From an uncultured Eubacteriales bacterium (GTDB lineage: Bacteria; Bacillota; Clostridia; Oscillospirales; Acutalibacteraceae): 64,000 nt of DNA. Positions 43,448 through 51,400 of the stretch are shown piece by piece (position 1 is the first letter of the stretch; every line of letters starts with the position of its first letter). Location of the stretch: NCBI GenBank assembly GCA_934667845.1, contig CAKUMQ010000003.1, forward strand, positions 11,485-75,484, read 5' to 3'. The notes beneath the pieces are model-generated. The model searched no databases and was not told the DNA's origin. It worked only from the letters and a program-made list of their open reading frames with translations. The position numbers and the translations under genes are program-made.

Positions 43448-44935
43448 GTGAAAAAAGCCGGACAAATTGCTGCGGTCGTATTTTGTCTGTGTATTGCCGC
43501 AGCTGCGGCCGTTCCGGTCAATGCGGCGGGAGCGGTGCAGGCCGATTGCTACTGGTACGATAAATGGGGCGATCCGGTGACGATCCCCGATGTCTGCGAT
43601 TTGACACAAACAGTTGAATTGGCGGCACTGACCGATCGGGAACTCAAAGGAATCACGGATGCGTTTGTGTGTGCAGACGGCACTATATATATTTTGGATC
43701 AGAGCGGCGTCGTGCTGTGTTTGGATGCTGACCGCCGTCTGACCGGCGTTTTGGAGCCGCATACGGCGGACGGAACCGCAGATCCGTTTTCAGATCCCGA
43801 GGGAATTTTTTTCGATGAAAAAAACGGACGTCTTTATGTGGCCGATACCGGAAATCAACGTGTCGTCAGGCTCCGAAAGGACGGGACGGTTGAAAACAGC
43901 TTTTATCGTCCGGAAACGCTTACCGGTACGCTTACCCAGCTGGATTATCAGCCCGTAAAGCTGGCGGTGGATAATGCCGGACGGTTGTACGTTGTGGCGC
44001 GCAATATCAATATGGGGATCATCGTGCTGGATAAAAACGGCCGGTTTATCGCCTATCGCGGTGCGCCCGAGGTCACGCTGAGTCTTTATGACCAGTTCTG
44101 GAGGCAGTTTTCCACAAAGGAACAGCTTGAACGCATGGAGACCTATATTCCGACGGAGTACAACAATCTGACCATTGACGGCGACAGCTTCCTTTGGGGA
44201 ACGATCTCCGCAATCGACGATGAGGATTTGATCCGCACCATTCAGACGAATAATCTCGGCTCCAATGTGGCTCCCATCAAAAAGCTGAATCTGGCAGGAA
44301 AAGATATTTTACGCCGGAAGGGGCTGTATCCGCCCGTCGGCGATCTGGATGAGAAGTCTCTTTCCTCCTTTGGGGATGTGGCGCTTGCCGACTGCGGTAT
44401 CTATACCGTGTTGGATACCGCCAAGGGGCATCTGTTCACCTACGATGACGATGGCGAGCTGCTCTATGTGTTCGGGCGGATCGGGGACAGGCATCAGGAC
44501 TTCAAAAAGCCGGTAGCCGTTGCGTACAGCGGAGATTCGCTTCTGGTATTTGACGGAGGCTTGAATGCAGTCTTTTGCTTTGACCCGAGTGATTACGGCG
44601 CGCAGGTTCTGCGCGCTGTGCGCAGCTACTACAACGGCGATTATGCAGACTCCTACGCCGCGTGGGGCGAGGTGCTTGACTACAATGCCAACCTGAAGCT
44701 GGCCTATGTGGGAGTGGGTAAGTCCTATCTTCAGCAGGGCGATTATCAGCAGGCTATTACATGCTTTCGCAAAGCGGGAGATAAAGCCAATTGCAGTGAA
44801 GCCTACCGCAAGATCCGCGACGAGAATGTCAGGCGGTTTTTCCCGTGGATCGCGGGAGGAACCGGCGTGCTGATCGTTCTGTTTTTCATCGCGGAGCGGA
44901 TACGCCGTCTGCGGCGATATCTCAGCGGTCAGTAA
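43448..44935 (+). CDS. Exported beta-propeller (NHL-like) protein with TPR and C-terminal membrane helix
   Basis: 495 residues: signal peptide (about 1-27), an NHL/six-blade propeller-like region (about 55-390; blades with GIFFDEKNGRLYVADTGNQR, LAVDNAGRLYVVARN, VALADCGIYTVLDTAKG, VAVAYSGDSLLVFDGG), one or two TPR-like helical repeats (about 398-455; YYNGDYADSYAAWGEVLDY, VGKSYLQQGDYQQAITCFRK), and a C-terminal membrane helix (about 465-485) followed by an Arg-rich cytosolic tail (RIRRLRRYL). GTG start with AAAGGAG upstream. The topology places propeller and TPR outside and a short basic tail inside. It lies between the first permease pair and YIP1/DUF5696 genes; it may hold the surface complex together. 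Function unknown. Confidence 0.8.
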   Translation: MKKAGQIAAVVFCLCIAAAAAVPVNAAGAVQADCYWYDKWGDPVTIPDVCDLTQTVELAALTDRELKGITDAFVCADGTIYILDQSGVVLCLDADRRLTGVLEPHTADGTADPFSDPEGIFFDEKNGRLYVADTGNQRVVRLRKDGTVENSFYRPETLTGTLTQLDYQPVKLAVDNAGRLYVVARNINMGIIVLDKNGRFIAYRGAPEVTLSLYDQFWRQFSTKEQLERMETYIPTEYNNLTIDGDSFLWGTISAIDDEDLIRTIQTNNLGSNVAPIKKLNLAGKDILRRKGLYPPVGDLDEKSLSSFGDVALADCGIYTVLDTAKGHLFTYDDDGELLYVFGRIGDRHQDFKKPVAVAYSGDSLLVFDGGLNAVFCFDPSDYGAQVLRAVRSYYNGDYADSYAAWGEVLDYNANLKLAYVGVGKSYLQQGDYQQAITCFRKAGDKANCSEAYRKIRDENVRRFFPWIAGGTGVLIVLFFIAERIRRLRRYLSGQ

Positions 44936-44962
44936 CGGGCGGAAGGGAGTGCGTGAGATCTC

Positions 44963-45595
44963 ATGAAAAAACGATTGGCGGAGATCGCCTATCTGCCGCA
45001 TTTTCTTTCCCATCCGATCAATGGCTTCTGGGAGATCAAGAAAGAAAAGCGGGGCTCACTGTTTACGGCGCTGCTGTTGTTGGCGGTCTACCTGCTGAGT
45101 GTGATCCTTTCTACTTTTTTTACCTCGTATCTGTTTAACCCCTACGGCGATTTTCTGGAAAGTGTCAATTTGTTCCGCATCCTGCTGACGCCGGTCGGGC
45201 TTTGGCTGCTCTGGTGCGTATCCTCATGGTGCCTGACGAGTCTGTTTGACGGCGAGGGGAGCTTTCGGGATATATGCGTGGCTACATCGTATGCATTGAT
45301 CCCGCTGATCATTGTCACGCTGCTGCAAACGGCCGTCAGCCATATGCTGACGCTTAACGAAGAGGCTGTCTATCAGCTGATCCAGGGATTCGGTTATCTG
45401 TGGTTTGGACTTTTGCTGGTTCTCGGCACGCTGGTCACACATCAGTATACATTTACCAAGACCCTGCTTATCGTGCTGTGTACGATCCTGGGTATGTGCA
45501 TCATTCTGTACATCGCTCTGCTGTTTATCAATCTTTTACAGCAGATGATCAGCCTCGCAACTCTGTTGAACTATGAGCTGAGTATGCGTCGGTGA
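44963..45595 (+). CDS. YIP1-family membrane protein
   Basis: 210 residues, five predicted helices (about 30-50 LFTALLLLAVYLLSVILS; 72-92; 110-130 ATSYALIPLIIVTLLQTA; 140-160; 175-198 VLCTILGMCIILYIALLF) in the typical YIP1 domain with the P-L-I segment SYALIPL. Bacterial YIP1 proteins have no assigned role. A soluble start of about 28 residues (LPHFLSHPINGFWEIKKEK) is cytosolic. It begins 27 bases after the propeller gene with GGAAGGGAG before the ATG, and its stop is 14 bases before the DUF5696 start, so these three genes look like one unit. Confidence 0.82.
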   Translation: MKKRLAEIAYLPHFLSHPINGFWEIKKEKRGSLFTALLLLAVYLLSVILSTFFTSYLFNPYGDFLESVNLFRILLTPVGLWLLWCVSSWCLTSLFDGEGSFRDICVATSYALIPLIIVTLLQTAVSHMLTLNEEAVYQLIQGFGYLWFGLLLVLGTLVTHQYTFTKTLLIVLCTILGMCIILYIALLFINLLQQMISLATLLNYELSMRR

Positions 45596-45609
45596 AGGAG
45601 GAGAGCGGT

Positions 45610-48243
45610 ATGCCTGATAAACGAAGAATTCCGGCTCTGTGCGCCGCTGTTTTCCTGACTGCCGGACTGTTCGGCTGCACGCCGTCGTCGGGCGGAGATA
45701 CAGCGTATACGGCGACGGAGGTGCCGGAAAACGGCTATGTATCCGATCACACGCTGTCGGATGCAGACGGCACATATGCGGCAGCTGCCGCCGAGCGCGA
45801 GGCGCTTGGCTCCATGACAAAAAAGCTCGAAAACGCAAAGGCGGCGCTGTATCTGGGGTCATATGCCGATATTGCGGTGGAGGATAAGACGACGGGAACG
45901 CTGTGGTTCTCCAATCCGGATAACTACGGACTGCGCGGAGTGACGTTCACTTCGGACGAAGCGGAACACAACGCCCGTTCGGCGCTCACCATTGACTATT
46001 ACGATAATTCATACAAGGCCACGATGGCGACGATGTCCAGTTACCCGGATGCCGTTGACGGCAGCGAGCGATTTCAGATCACGGAAAAGCAGGAGAACGG
46101 CACACTGACGGTGACATACACCTTGGGGACGGATTACCGGCAGATGGTGTATTATACGGCAATGACCGCAGACACCTATGCGGCTCTGACGGCAAAGCTG
46201 GAGGAAAAAAGCGAGAGCGGAGAGGTCAGCTTTACGCTGTACGGTCTGTTTATGCGCTCCTATGCGGAGCCCGATCTGAACGGTACGCCCTATTACGCCT
46301 TGGAATCCGGTGTGACGCAGCTGGATCTGGAACGGCTCTCCGGACTTTTTCGCACTCTCGGTATCACATCGGCTGATGTTGAGGCGGAAAATGCCAGGAC
46401 CGGGGTCAAAGGAGAAAAAAGAGAGAGCGCCTGTTTTGTAATCCCTGTGGAATATCGGCTGGATGGCGCCGACCTGCTGGTGAGTATCACCTCCGGTGAA
46501 ATCGAGGTCAGCGACGGCTACTATCTCAACCGGATCCATCTGTTTAAAATGCTCGGTTCGGCTGCGCACGGAACAGAAGGGTATCTGTTCGTTCCGAACG
46601 GATCGGGCATGCTGATCAAAAATGATACCCAAAGCGGCGATATGCACACGCTGACTATGGGCTTTTTTGGCTCGGATTATGGGCTGTCGCTGACGGAAAG
46701 CAAGCGGCTGACCGCCGAAAATGCCCTGCCGTTATTCGGTGCGGTATCCGAAGGGAAGGCGGTATGCGCCGTTGTGGAGAGCGGCGAGGGGTCGGCGGGC
46801 CTGACGGCTTGTGTGTCCAATGCATCGGTGAATGCCAATGCCGTCTGGCCGTATTTTGAGATCCGTGCCTGCGATGAGACGGCGGTCGGCATTACGGCGA
46901 CGATCAGCACCATGCGCGTGTTTGCCCAAAAGCCTGTGCGAACCACTTTCCGTACCCGCTATCATTTTCTTTATGGCGATCGGGCAAATTACAGCGGTAT
47001 GGCCGCATTTGTCCGCACTTATCTGACACAGACCGGCGTGTTGACCCCGCAGACAACGCCGGATACGCTACTTACAGTTGAATATCTCGGCAGTATCCGT
47101 AAAAAACAGCTGAAATTCGGCCTGCCGGTGTGGAGTTATGTGCCGTTGACCACGTTCGATCAGGCGGAGGAGATCACCGAAAAGCTCATGGAGAGCGGTG
47201 TTCCCGCTCCCGATGTGCTGTTCAGCGGCATGGCAAACGGCGGGATAAGCTCGACGGCATTCAACCGCTTTTCCGTTCGGTCAGAGCTGGGCGGTATCGA
47301 AGGCTTTCGCCGGATCGCCTCTGCGCTGACCGGAAGCCGGTTATATGCCGGATTGACGCTTACCCGCGTTTCCCGCAGCGGCGGTGGGTTTTCGCTTGCC
47401 GACGGCTGTGTGCGCAGTGTGAATCAGCAATACGCCACGCTGGCTGAATACGACCCTTCCAGCGGTCTGAAGGCGAACGAGGACTATCTTTGCAGTCCGT
47501 CCGTATATACGGCGCTCGCCAAAGCCGTGGCGGCGGACGCCAAACAGCTCGGGATCACCCGTCTGTATGTACAGGATATAGGAGATGTGTTGCCGGCGGA
47601 TTATAACGAGAATCGCGTGATACCGCGCGAAACGGCGCGCGGGCAGGCGGCGGAGGCACTGGCGCTGCTCGCTGCCGACGGGAGAAGGCTGACCGTAGAG
47701 GGCGGAGCCTCCTATGTGCTGCCCTATGCCGAAAAGCTGGTCAATGTTCCGCTGACGGCTCAGTCATACCGTCTGCAGTACCGCAGTGTACCCTTTTATC
47801 AGATGGTACTGCACGGCAGCATTGCCTATACCGGCCTCGCAATAAATTTGGAGGGTGATCACCGGACGGCGCTGCTGAAGGCGGCAGAGACCGGAGCCGG
47901 TCTGTACTATAAACTGATGTATGCCGACAACGCTGTGTTGTCCAATACGGATTACACGAATCTGAGCTCCACCTCCTATTCCCTCTGGATGAACGATATA
48001 GCCGAGAAAACGGCGGAGCTGTCCGATCTGTTTTCCCGCGTCGGCACATCGGCCATGATAAAACACCGATGGCTGAGCGATACGTTGACCCTCACCGTCT
48101 ATGAAAACGGCACTGCCGTGCTGGTCAACTACGCCAAGACGCAGGCAGATGTCGGCGGAGTGACCGTTTCTCCCGAGAGCTTCGCCGTGACGGAGCGGGG
48201 CAGCGTGGAGGCTTTTATCGCCGAAGGGGGGAGTGATCTGTGA
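45610..48243 (+). CDS. DUF5696-type lipoprotein
   Basis: 877 residues. Signal peptide with lipobox LFGC (Cys near residue 23), so it is a lipoprotein. A beta-rich N-terminal half (about 70-440; ALYLGSYADIAVEDKTTGTLW, YYLNRIHLFKMLG, GYLFVPNGSGMLI) is followed by a C-terminal half (about 470-790) that reads like a TIM barrel of a glycoside hydrolase: LTVEYLGSIRKKQLKFGLPVW, PDVLFSGMANGG, ITRLYVQDIGDVLPADYNEN, RRLTVEGGASYVLPYAE, PFYQMVLHGSI. Recalled family DUF5696; no enzyme activity is established. ATG 45610 has GGAGGAG upstream. The stop overlaps the next permease start by four bases (GTGA), so it is coupled to system 2. A role in processing substrate at the surface is inference. Confidence 0.78.
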   Translation: MPDKRRIPALCAAVFLTAGLFGCTPSSGGDTAYTATEVPENGYVSDHTLSDADGTYAAAAAEREALGSMTKKLENAKAALYLGSYADIAVEDKTTGTLWFSNPDNYGLRGVTFTSDEAEHNARSALTIDYYDNSYKATMATMSSYPDAVDGSERFQITEKQENGTLTVTYTLGTDYRQMVYYTAMTADTYAALTAKLEEKSESGEVSFTLYGLFMRSYAEPDLNGTPYYALESGVTQLDLERLSGLFRTLGITSADVEAENARTGVKGEKRESACFVIPVEYRLDGADLLVSITSGEIEVSDGYYLNRIHLFKMLGSAAHGTEGYLFVPNGSGMLIKNDTQSGDMHTLTMGFFGSDYGLSLTESKRLTAENALPLFGAVSEGKAVCAVVESGEGSAGLTACVSNASVNANAVWPYFEIRACDETAVGITATISTMRVFAQKPVRTTFRTRYHFLYGDRANYSGMAAFVRTYLTQTGVLTPQTTPDTLLTVEYLGSIRKKQLKFGLPVWSYVPLTTFDQAEEITEKLMESGVPAPDVLFSGMANGGISSTAFNRFSVRSELGGIEGFRRIASALTGSRLYAGLTLTRVSRSGGGFSLADGCVRSVNQQYATLAEYDPSSGLKANEDYLCSPSVYTALAKAVAADAKQLGITRLYVQDIGDVLPADYNENRVIPRETARGQAAEALALLAADGRRLTVEGGASYVLPYAEKLVNVPLTAQSYRLQYRSVPFYQMVLHGSIAYTGLAINLEGDHRTALLKAAETGAGLYYKLMYADNAVLSNTDYTNLSSTSYSLWMNDIAEKTAELSDLFSRVGTSAMIKHRWLSDTLTLTVYENGTAVLVNYAKTQADVGGVTVSPESFAVTERGSVEAFIAEGGSDL

Positions 48244-49163
48244 GCATGGGAAAGCGCGGTTCCCGCCTCAATCTGCGGCACGGCCGCTGGGGCTGGCTGT
48301 TTATTGCGCCGTTTGTTATCGGATTTGTGCTGATATTGCTGCCGTGTGTGATCAAATCTGCCTATTATTCGTTTTGTGATGTTAAGCTGACCGGCGGAGG
48401 ATTTGTGATCGAGCAGATCGGATGGGAAAATTACCGGCGGCTGTTGTTTGTGGACACCACGTTTCGCGTGGAGCTTTTAGAGGCGCTGAAAAACATTGTG
48501 CTGGATACGCTGATGATCATGATCTTCAGCTTTTTTGTCGCCAATGTTCTTAACCAAAAATTCATCGGCCGCAGTGCCGCACGGGCGATTCTGTTTTTGC
48601 CGGTTATTCTGGCGACGGGATTGATCAGCTCTGTGGAATCCAACGATCTGATCCACACCATGTACGGATCGGCCTCGACTGCCGCCGCGGGAGCGGTGCC
48701 GGAGACATTGGCCGGTCTCCTGAATATGGAGGATATGCTGGTCGGACTGTTCTCGACCGCCAATGCGGATCTCGTTGAGTTTATTGCCCGATCCGTTGAA
48801 AATACCACCGATATTATCAATGCGTCGGGCGTACAGATCCTGATCTTTATGGCGGCTCTGCAATCCATACCGTCCTCCGTGTTTGAGGCGGCGAAGGTGG
48901 AGGGCGCGACGTCGTGGCAGGAATTCTGGAAGATCACCTTTCCGATGGTGATGCCGATGCTGCTCGTCAATTTGATCTATACCATTATTGATACCTTTAC
49001 GCGCCCGGCCTACGGGATCCTGGATATGGTGCAGGAGCAGACGTTTACTTACGGTCGTATGGGCTATGCCGCTGCGATCTCATGGGTGTTTTTTGCCATG
49101 ATCGGTGTGGTGCTGGTCGTGGTGGCCGGAACGGTATCCCGCGGTGTCCACTATACGGATTGA
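48240..49163 (+). CDS. Sugar ABC transporter permease, MalF/UgpA type (system 2)
   Basis: 307 residues with six helices (WGWLFIAPFVIGFVLILLP near 20-40; TLMIMIFSFFVANVL; AILFLPVILATGLIS) and the EAA loop FEAAKVEGATSWQEFWKITF near residue 220. An extracytoplasmic loop of about 60 residues between helices 3 and 4 (SASTAAAGAVPETLAGLLNM to SVENTTDII) is longer than usual. GTG 48240 overlaps the DUF5696 stop; ATG 48246 is the alternative. RBS GGGGGGAG. Pairs with the next gene and with the solute-binding lipoprotein at 51401. Confidence 0.9.
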   Translation: MSMGKRGSRLNLRHGRWGWLFIAPFVIGFVLILLPCVIKSAYYSFCDVKLTGGGFVIEQIGWENYRRLLFVDTTFRVELLEALKNIVLDTLMIMIFSFFVANVLNQKFIGRSAARAILFLPVILATGLISSVESNDLIHTMYGSASTAAAGAVPETLAGLLNMEDMLVGLFSTANADLVEFIARSVENTTDIINASGVQILIFMAALQSIPSSVFEAAKVEGATSWQEFWKITFPMVMPMLLVNLIYTIIDTFTRPAYGILDMVQEQTFTYGRMGYAAAISWVFFAMIGVVLVVVAGTVSRGVHYTD

Positions 49164-49178
49164 GAAGGGGGCAAGAGC

Positions 49179-50102
49179 ATGACAGACGCTGTACATAAGA
49201 GAGTACTGCTTTCCGCTGTGCGGCAGCGGATGCAGCGTGTCGGCTTTCTGGGGATTTGCTGGAAGCTGATCCGTGCCGTTATTCTGTTGGGATTGTGCTA
49301 TCTGGTGCTGTATCCCTTTTTGGTGAAGATATTGAACGGCTTTAAGAGCTTTCAGGATTTTCTTGATCCGACGGTGATCCTGCTGCCGAAGCACCCGACG
49401 ATGGAAAACTATATTACCGCGTATAAAGCGATGGATTATCCGGTGACACTTTTGCGCACGTTTCTTGTTTCGACGTTCTGCTGCGTGCTGCAGACTGCCG
49501 TCTCTGCCATGGTCGGCTACGGTTTTGCGCGCTTTCATTTTCGCGGGAGCCGTCTGATGTTCGGCTGTGTGATCCTGGCGCTTCTGATCCCGCCGCAGAC
49601 ATTGATGCTGTCTCTGTTCGAGACGTTTCGCCAGTTTCTCGGCAATCCCGCATGGTCGCTGATCGACACCTATTGGCCCATGCTTATTTTGTCGCTTACC
49701 GGTCAGGGACTGCGCAACGGACTGTATGTATTCCTGTTCCGTCAATTCTTCAAAAATATGCCGCACGAGCTGGAGGAAGCGGCATATATCGACGGCTGCG
49801 GAGTGCCGCGTACCTTTGCTGCGGTCATGCTGCCTTCCGCAACTTCGATCATTGTCACGGTGTCTCTGTTTTCCTTCTCGTGGCAGTGGACGGATCAGTT
49901 TTATAACGAGCTGTTCTTCACCAGCAACACCGTTATGGCTAATGCGGTTTTGCTTACCGAGAATCTGCATCAGGAGCCGGTGCTCAATTCCATGCTGCAA
50001 AACGTGGCAGCCGTGATGGCGGTTGCCCCACTGGCTCTGCTGTATTTGTTTGCCCAACGTTTCTTTGTACAGAGCGTGGAACGTTCCGGACTCGTCGGAT
50101 AA
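49179..50102 (+). CDS. Sugar ABC transporter permease, MalG/UgpE type (system 2)
   Basis: 307 residues, six helices, with N-terminal LCYLVLYPFLVKILNGFKS, the family segment DPTVILLPKHPTMENY near 70, and the EAA loop LEEAAYIDGCGVPRTFAAVM near residue 205. It starts 15 bases after the previous permease with AAGGGGG upstream of the ATG. The gene completes a second full permease set inside one operon. Confidence 0.92.
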   Translation: MTDAVHKRVLLSAVRQRMQRVGFLGICWKLIRAVILLGLCYLVLYPFLVKILNGFKSFQDFLDPTVILLPKHPTMENYITAYKAMDYPVTLLRTFLVSTFCCVLQTAVSAMVGYGFARFHFRGSRLMFGCVILALLIPPQTLMLSLFETFRQFLGNPAWSLIDTYWPMLILSLTGQGLRNGLYVFLFRQFFKNMPHELEEAAYIDGCGVPRTFAAVMLPSATSIIVTVSLFSFSWQWTDQFYNELFFTSNTVMANAVLLTENLHQEPVLNSMLQNVAAVMAVAPLALLYLFAQRFFVQSVERSGLVG

Positions 50103-50116
50103 ACAGGAGGAAATGT

Positions 50117-51319
50117 ATGGAGGATATACGGATATCCGTTCGCGCACTCGGCGCCGCCGGTGACGGACGGACAGATGATACGGCTGCTTTTGAGGCGGCG
50201 CTGCATACTGCGGAAGAGACCGGGGGCGAGGTATTGGTTCCCTGGGGGCACTATCGGATCACCCGCACGCTGACCGTGAAAAGCCGGATGCTGACAGGTA
50301 TTTCAGGCGGCAATTTCTGCGGAGACGACGACTGTCTCCCGACGCTTTGCTTTTCCAAAGAGCCGGAGATCGGTCTGCGGGTGGTCAGCGGTGCAGTCTC
50401 CGGACTGCGGCTTGAGTTTTCTCCGGAAAACGGAAAGAGCGGCGGGGTGCGGCAGACAGCCGTCCGTGTGGAGCGCTCCGGCTGCCGCCTGACGGCACTG
50501 AAGATCGTCGGCGCCTTTGACGGTATTGTGTGTCATGACGATCTGCGTCCCGGCATGGGAAACCCCGGACGGATGAACATTGCCGATGTATTTATGCTGA
50601 ATATTCATCATTGCGGACTGACCGTTTCCGGCGGGCTGGACGTGGAATGCATCCGCAATGTGGAGGTCTGGTCTCCGGGATCGGCGCTGTTTCCGGATTC
50701 GGGGATCGGATTCCGGTTCCTGAAAAACGACGGTATCCATATCGACGATTGCTTTGCATTTAATGCCTCGATCGGCTTTCTGTTTGAGGAAGCGGTCGGT
50801 CTGCCCGACTATAACGGCGGTACGCTCGGCTGGCTGAGCAGCTGCAATGTGGATTACACCGGCCGCGGTATCGTGGTGCGGGGCTGCGGGCGATCTGAAC
50901 AGGAGCATTATTATCCTACGCAGATCACTGTCAGCGGCGGATCGTTTTGGTGTCATCAGCAGGCTCTGGACATTGAATCCGGAGATGCAAATGTGATCCT
51001 GACCGGCGTCGATCTGCGGGCAAACGGCACAGAGGCTGTGCGCATTCATGCGGGCGACAGTATAACCGTCAACGGCTGTCTGATCCGTCGGGAATTTATT
51101 CATGCGGACTGTCCTGCCGTGGTGATCGACGGCGGTCGGCAGGTGAACTTTACCGGAAATACCGTGCACAGCCGCTGCGCCGGCGCGCGGATCGGCGGAG
51201 CGGGCGCACGGCTGATCCGCGGCAATATCGTATGTGCGGGAGGTGAGGCACTGCGTGCGGAGGCATCCGCCGATGTGCTGATGACCGATAATCTCTGCCG
51301 CGGATATGTAAGCACGTGA
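50117..51319 (+). CDS. Cytosolic pectate-lyase-like right-handed beta-helix protein
   Basis: 400 residues, no signal peptide. The start ISVRALGAAGDGRTDDTAAFEAAL (seen as VRALGAAGDGRTDDTAAF) is the Pectate_lyase_3/GH28-55-type opening, followed by GGEVLVPWGHYRITRTLTV and beta-helix coils to the C-terminus (HHCGLTVSGGLDV, NDGIHIDDCFAFNASIGFLF, RGIVVRGCG, VNGCLIRREFIHADC). Enzymes of this fold act on polysaccharides as lyases or hydrolases. No catalytic set can be named from sequence alone. Starts 14 bases after permease 2B with AGGAGGAAATGT before ATG. It is the only one of the three beta-helix proteins here without an export signal, so it may act on imported oligosaccharide. Confidence 0.8.
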   Translation: MEDIRISVRALGAAGDGRTDDTAAFEAALHTAEETGGEVLVPWGHYRITRTLTVKSRMLTGISGGNFCGDDDCLPTLCFSKEPEIGLRVVSGAVSGLRLEFSPENGKSGGVRQTAVRVERSGCRLTALKIVGAFDGIVCHDDLRPGMGNPGRMNIADVFMLNIHHCGLTVSGGLDVECIRNVEVWSPGSALFPDSGIGFRFLKNDGIHIDDCFAFNASIGFLFEEAVGLPDYNGGTLGWLSSCNVDYTGRGIVVRGCGRSEQEHYYPTQITVSGGSFWCHQQALDIESGDANVILTGVDLRANGTEAVRIHAGDSITVNGCLIRREFIHADCPAVVIDGGRQVNFTGNTVHSRCAGARIGGAGARLIRGNIVCAGGEALRAEASADVLMTDNLCRGYVST

Positions 51320-51341
51320 TCGGTCGGTATCTCTGTGCCGG

Positions 51342-51359
51342 ACGGTGGAGTGCCACCGT
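51342..51359 (+). repeat. Hairpin before the second solute-binding protein gene
   Basis: 7-bp perfect stem (51342-51348 with 51353-51359), 4-base loop, no T-run. It lies in the 81-base gap before the binding-protein gene and may tune its expression. Confidence 0.4.
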
Positions 51360-51400
51360 GTATATAGAACGATCTTATCGGATAAAAGGAGAGAACGAGT

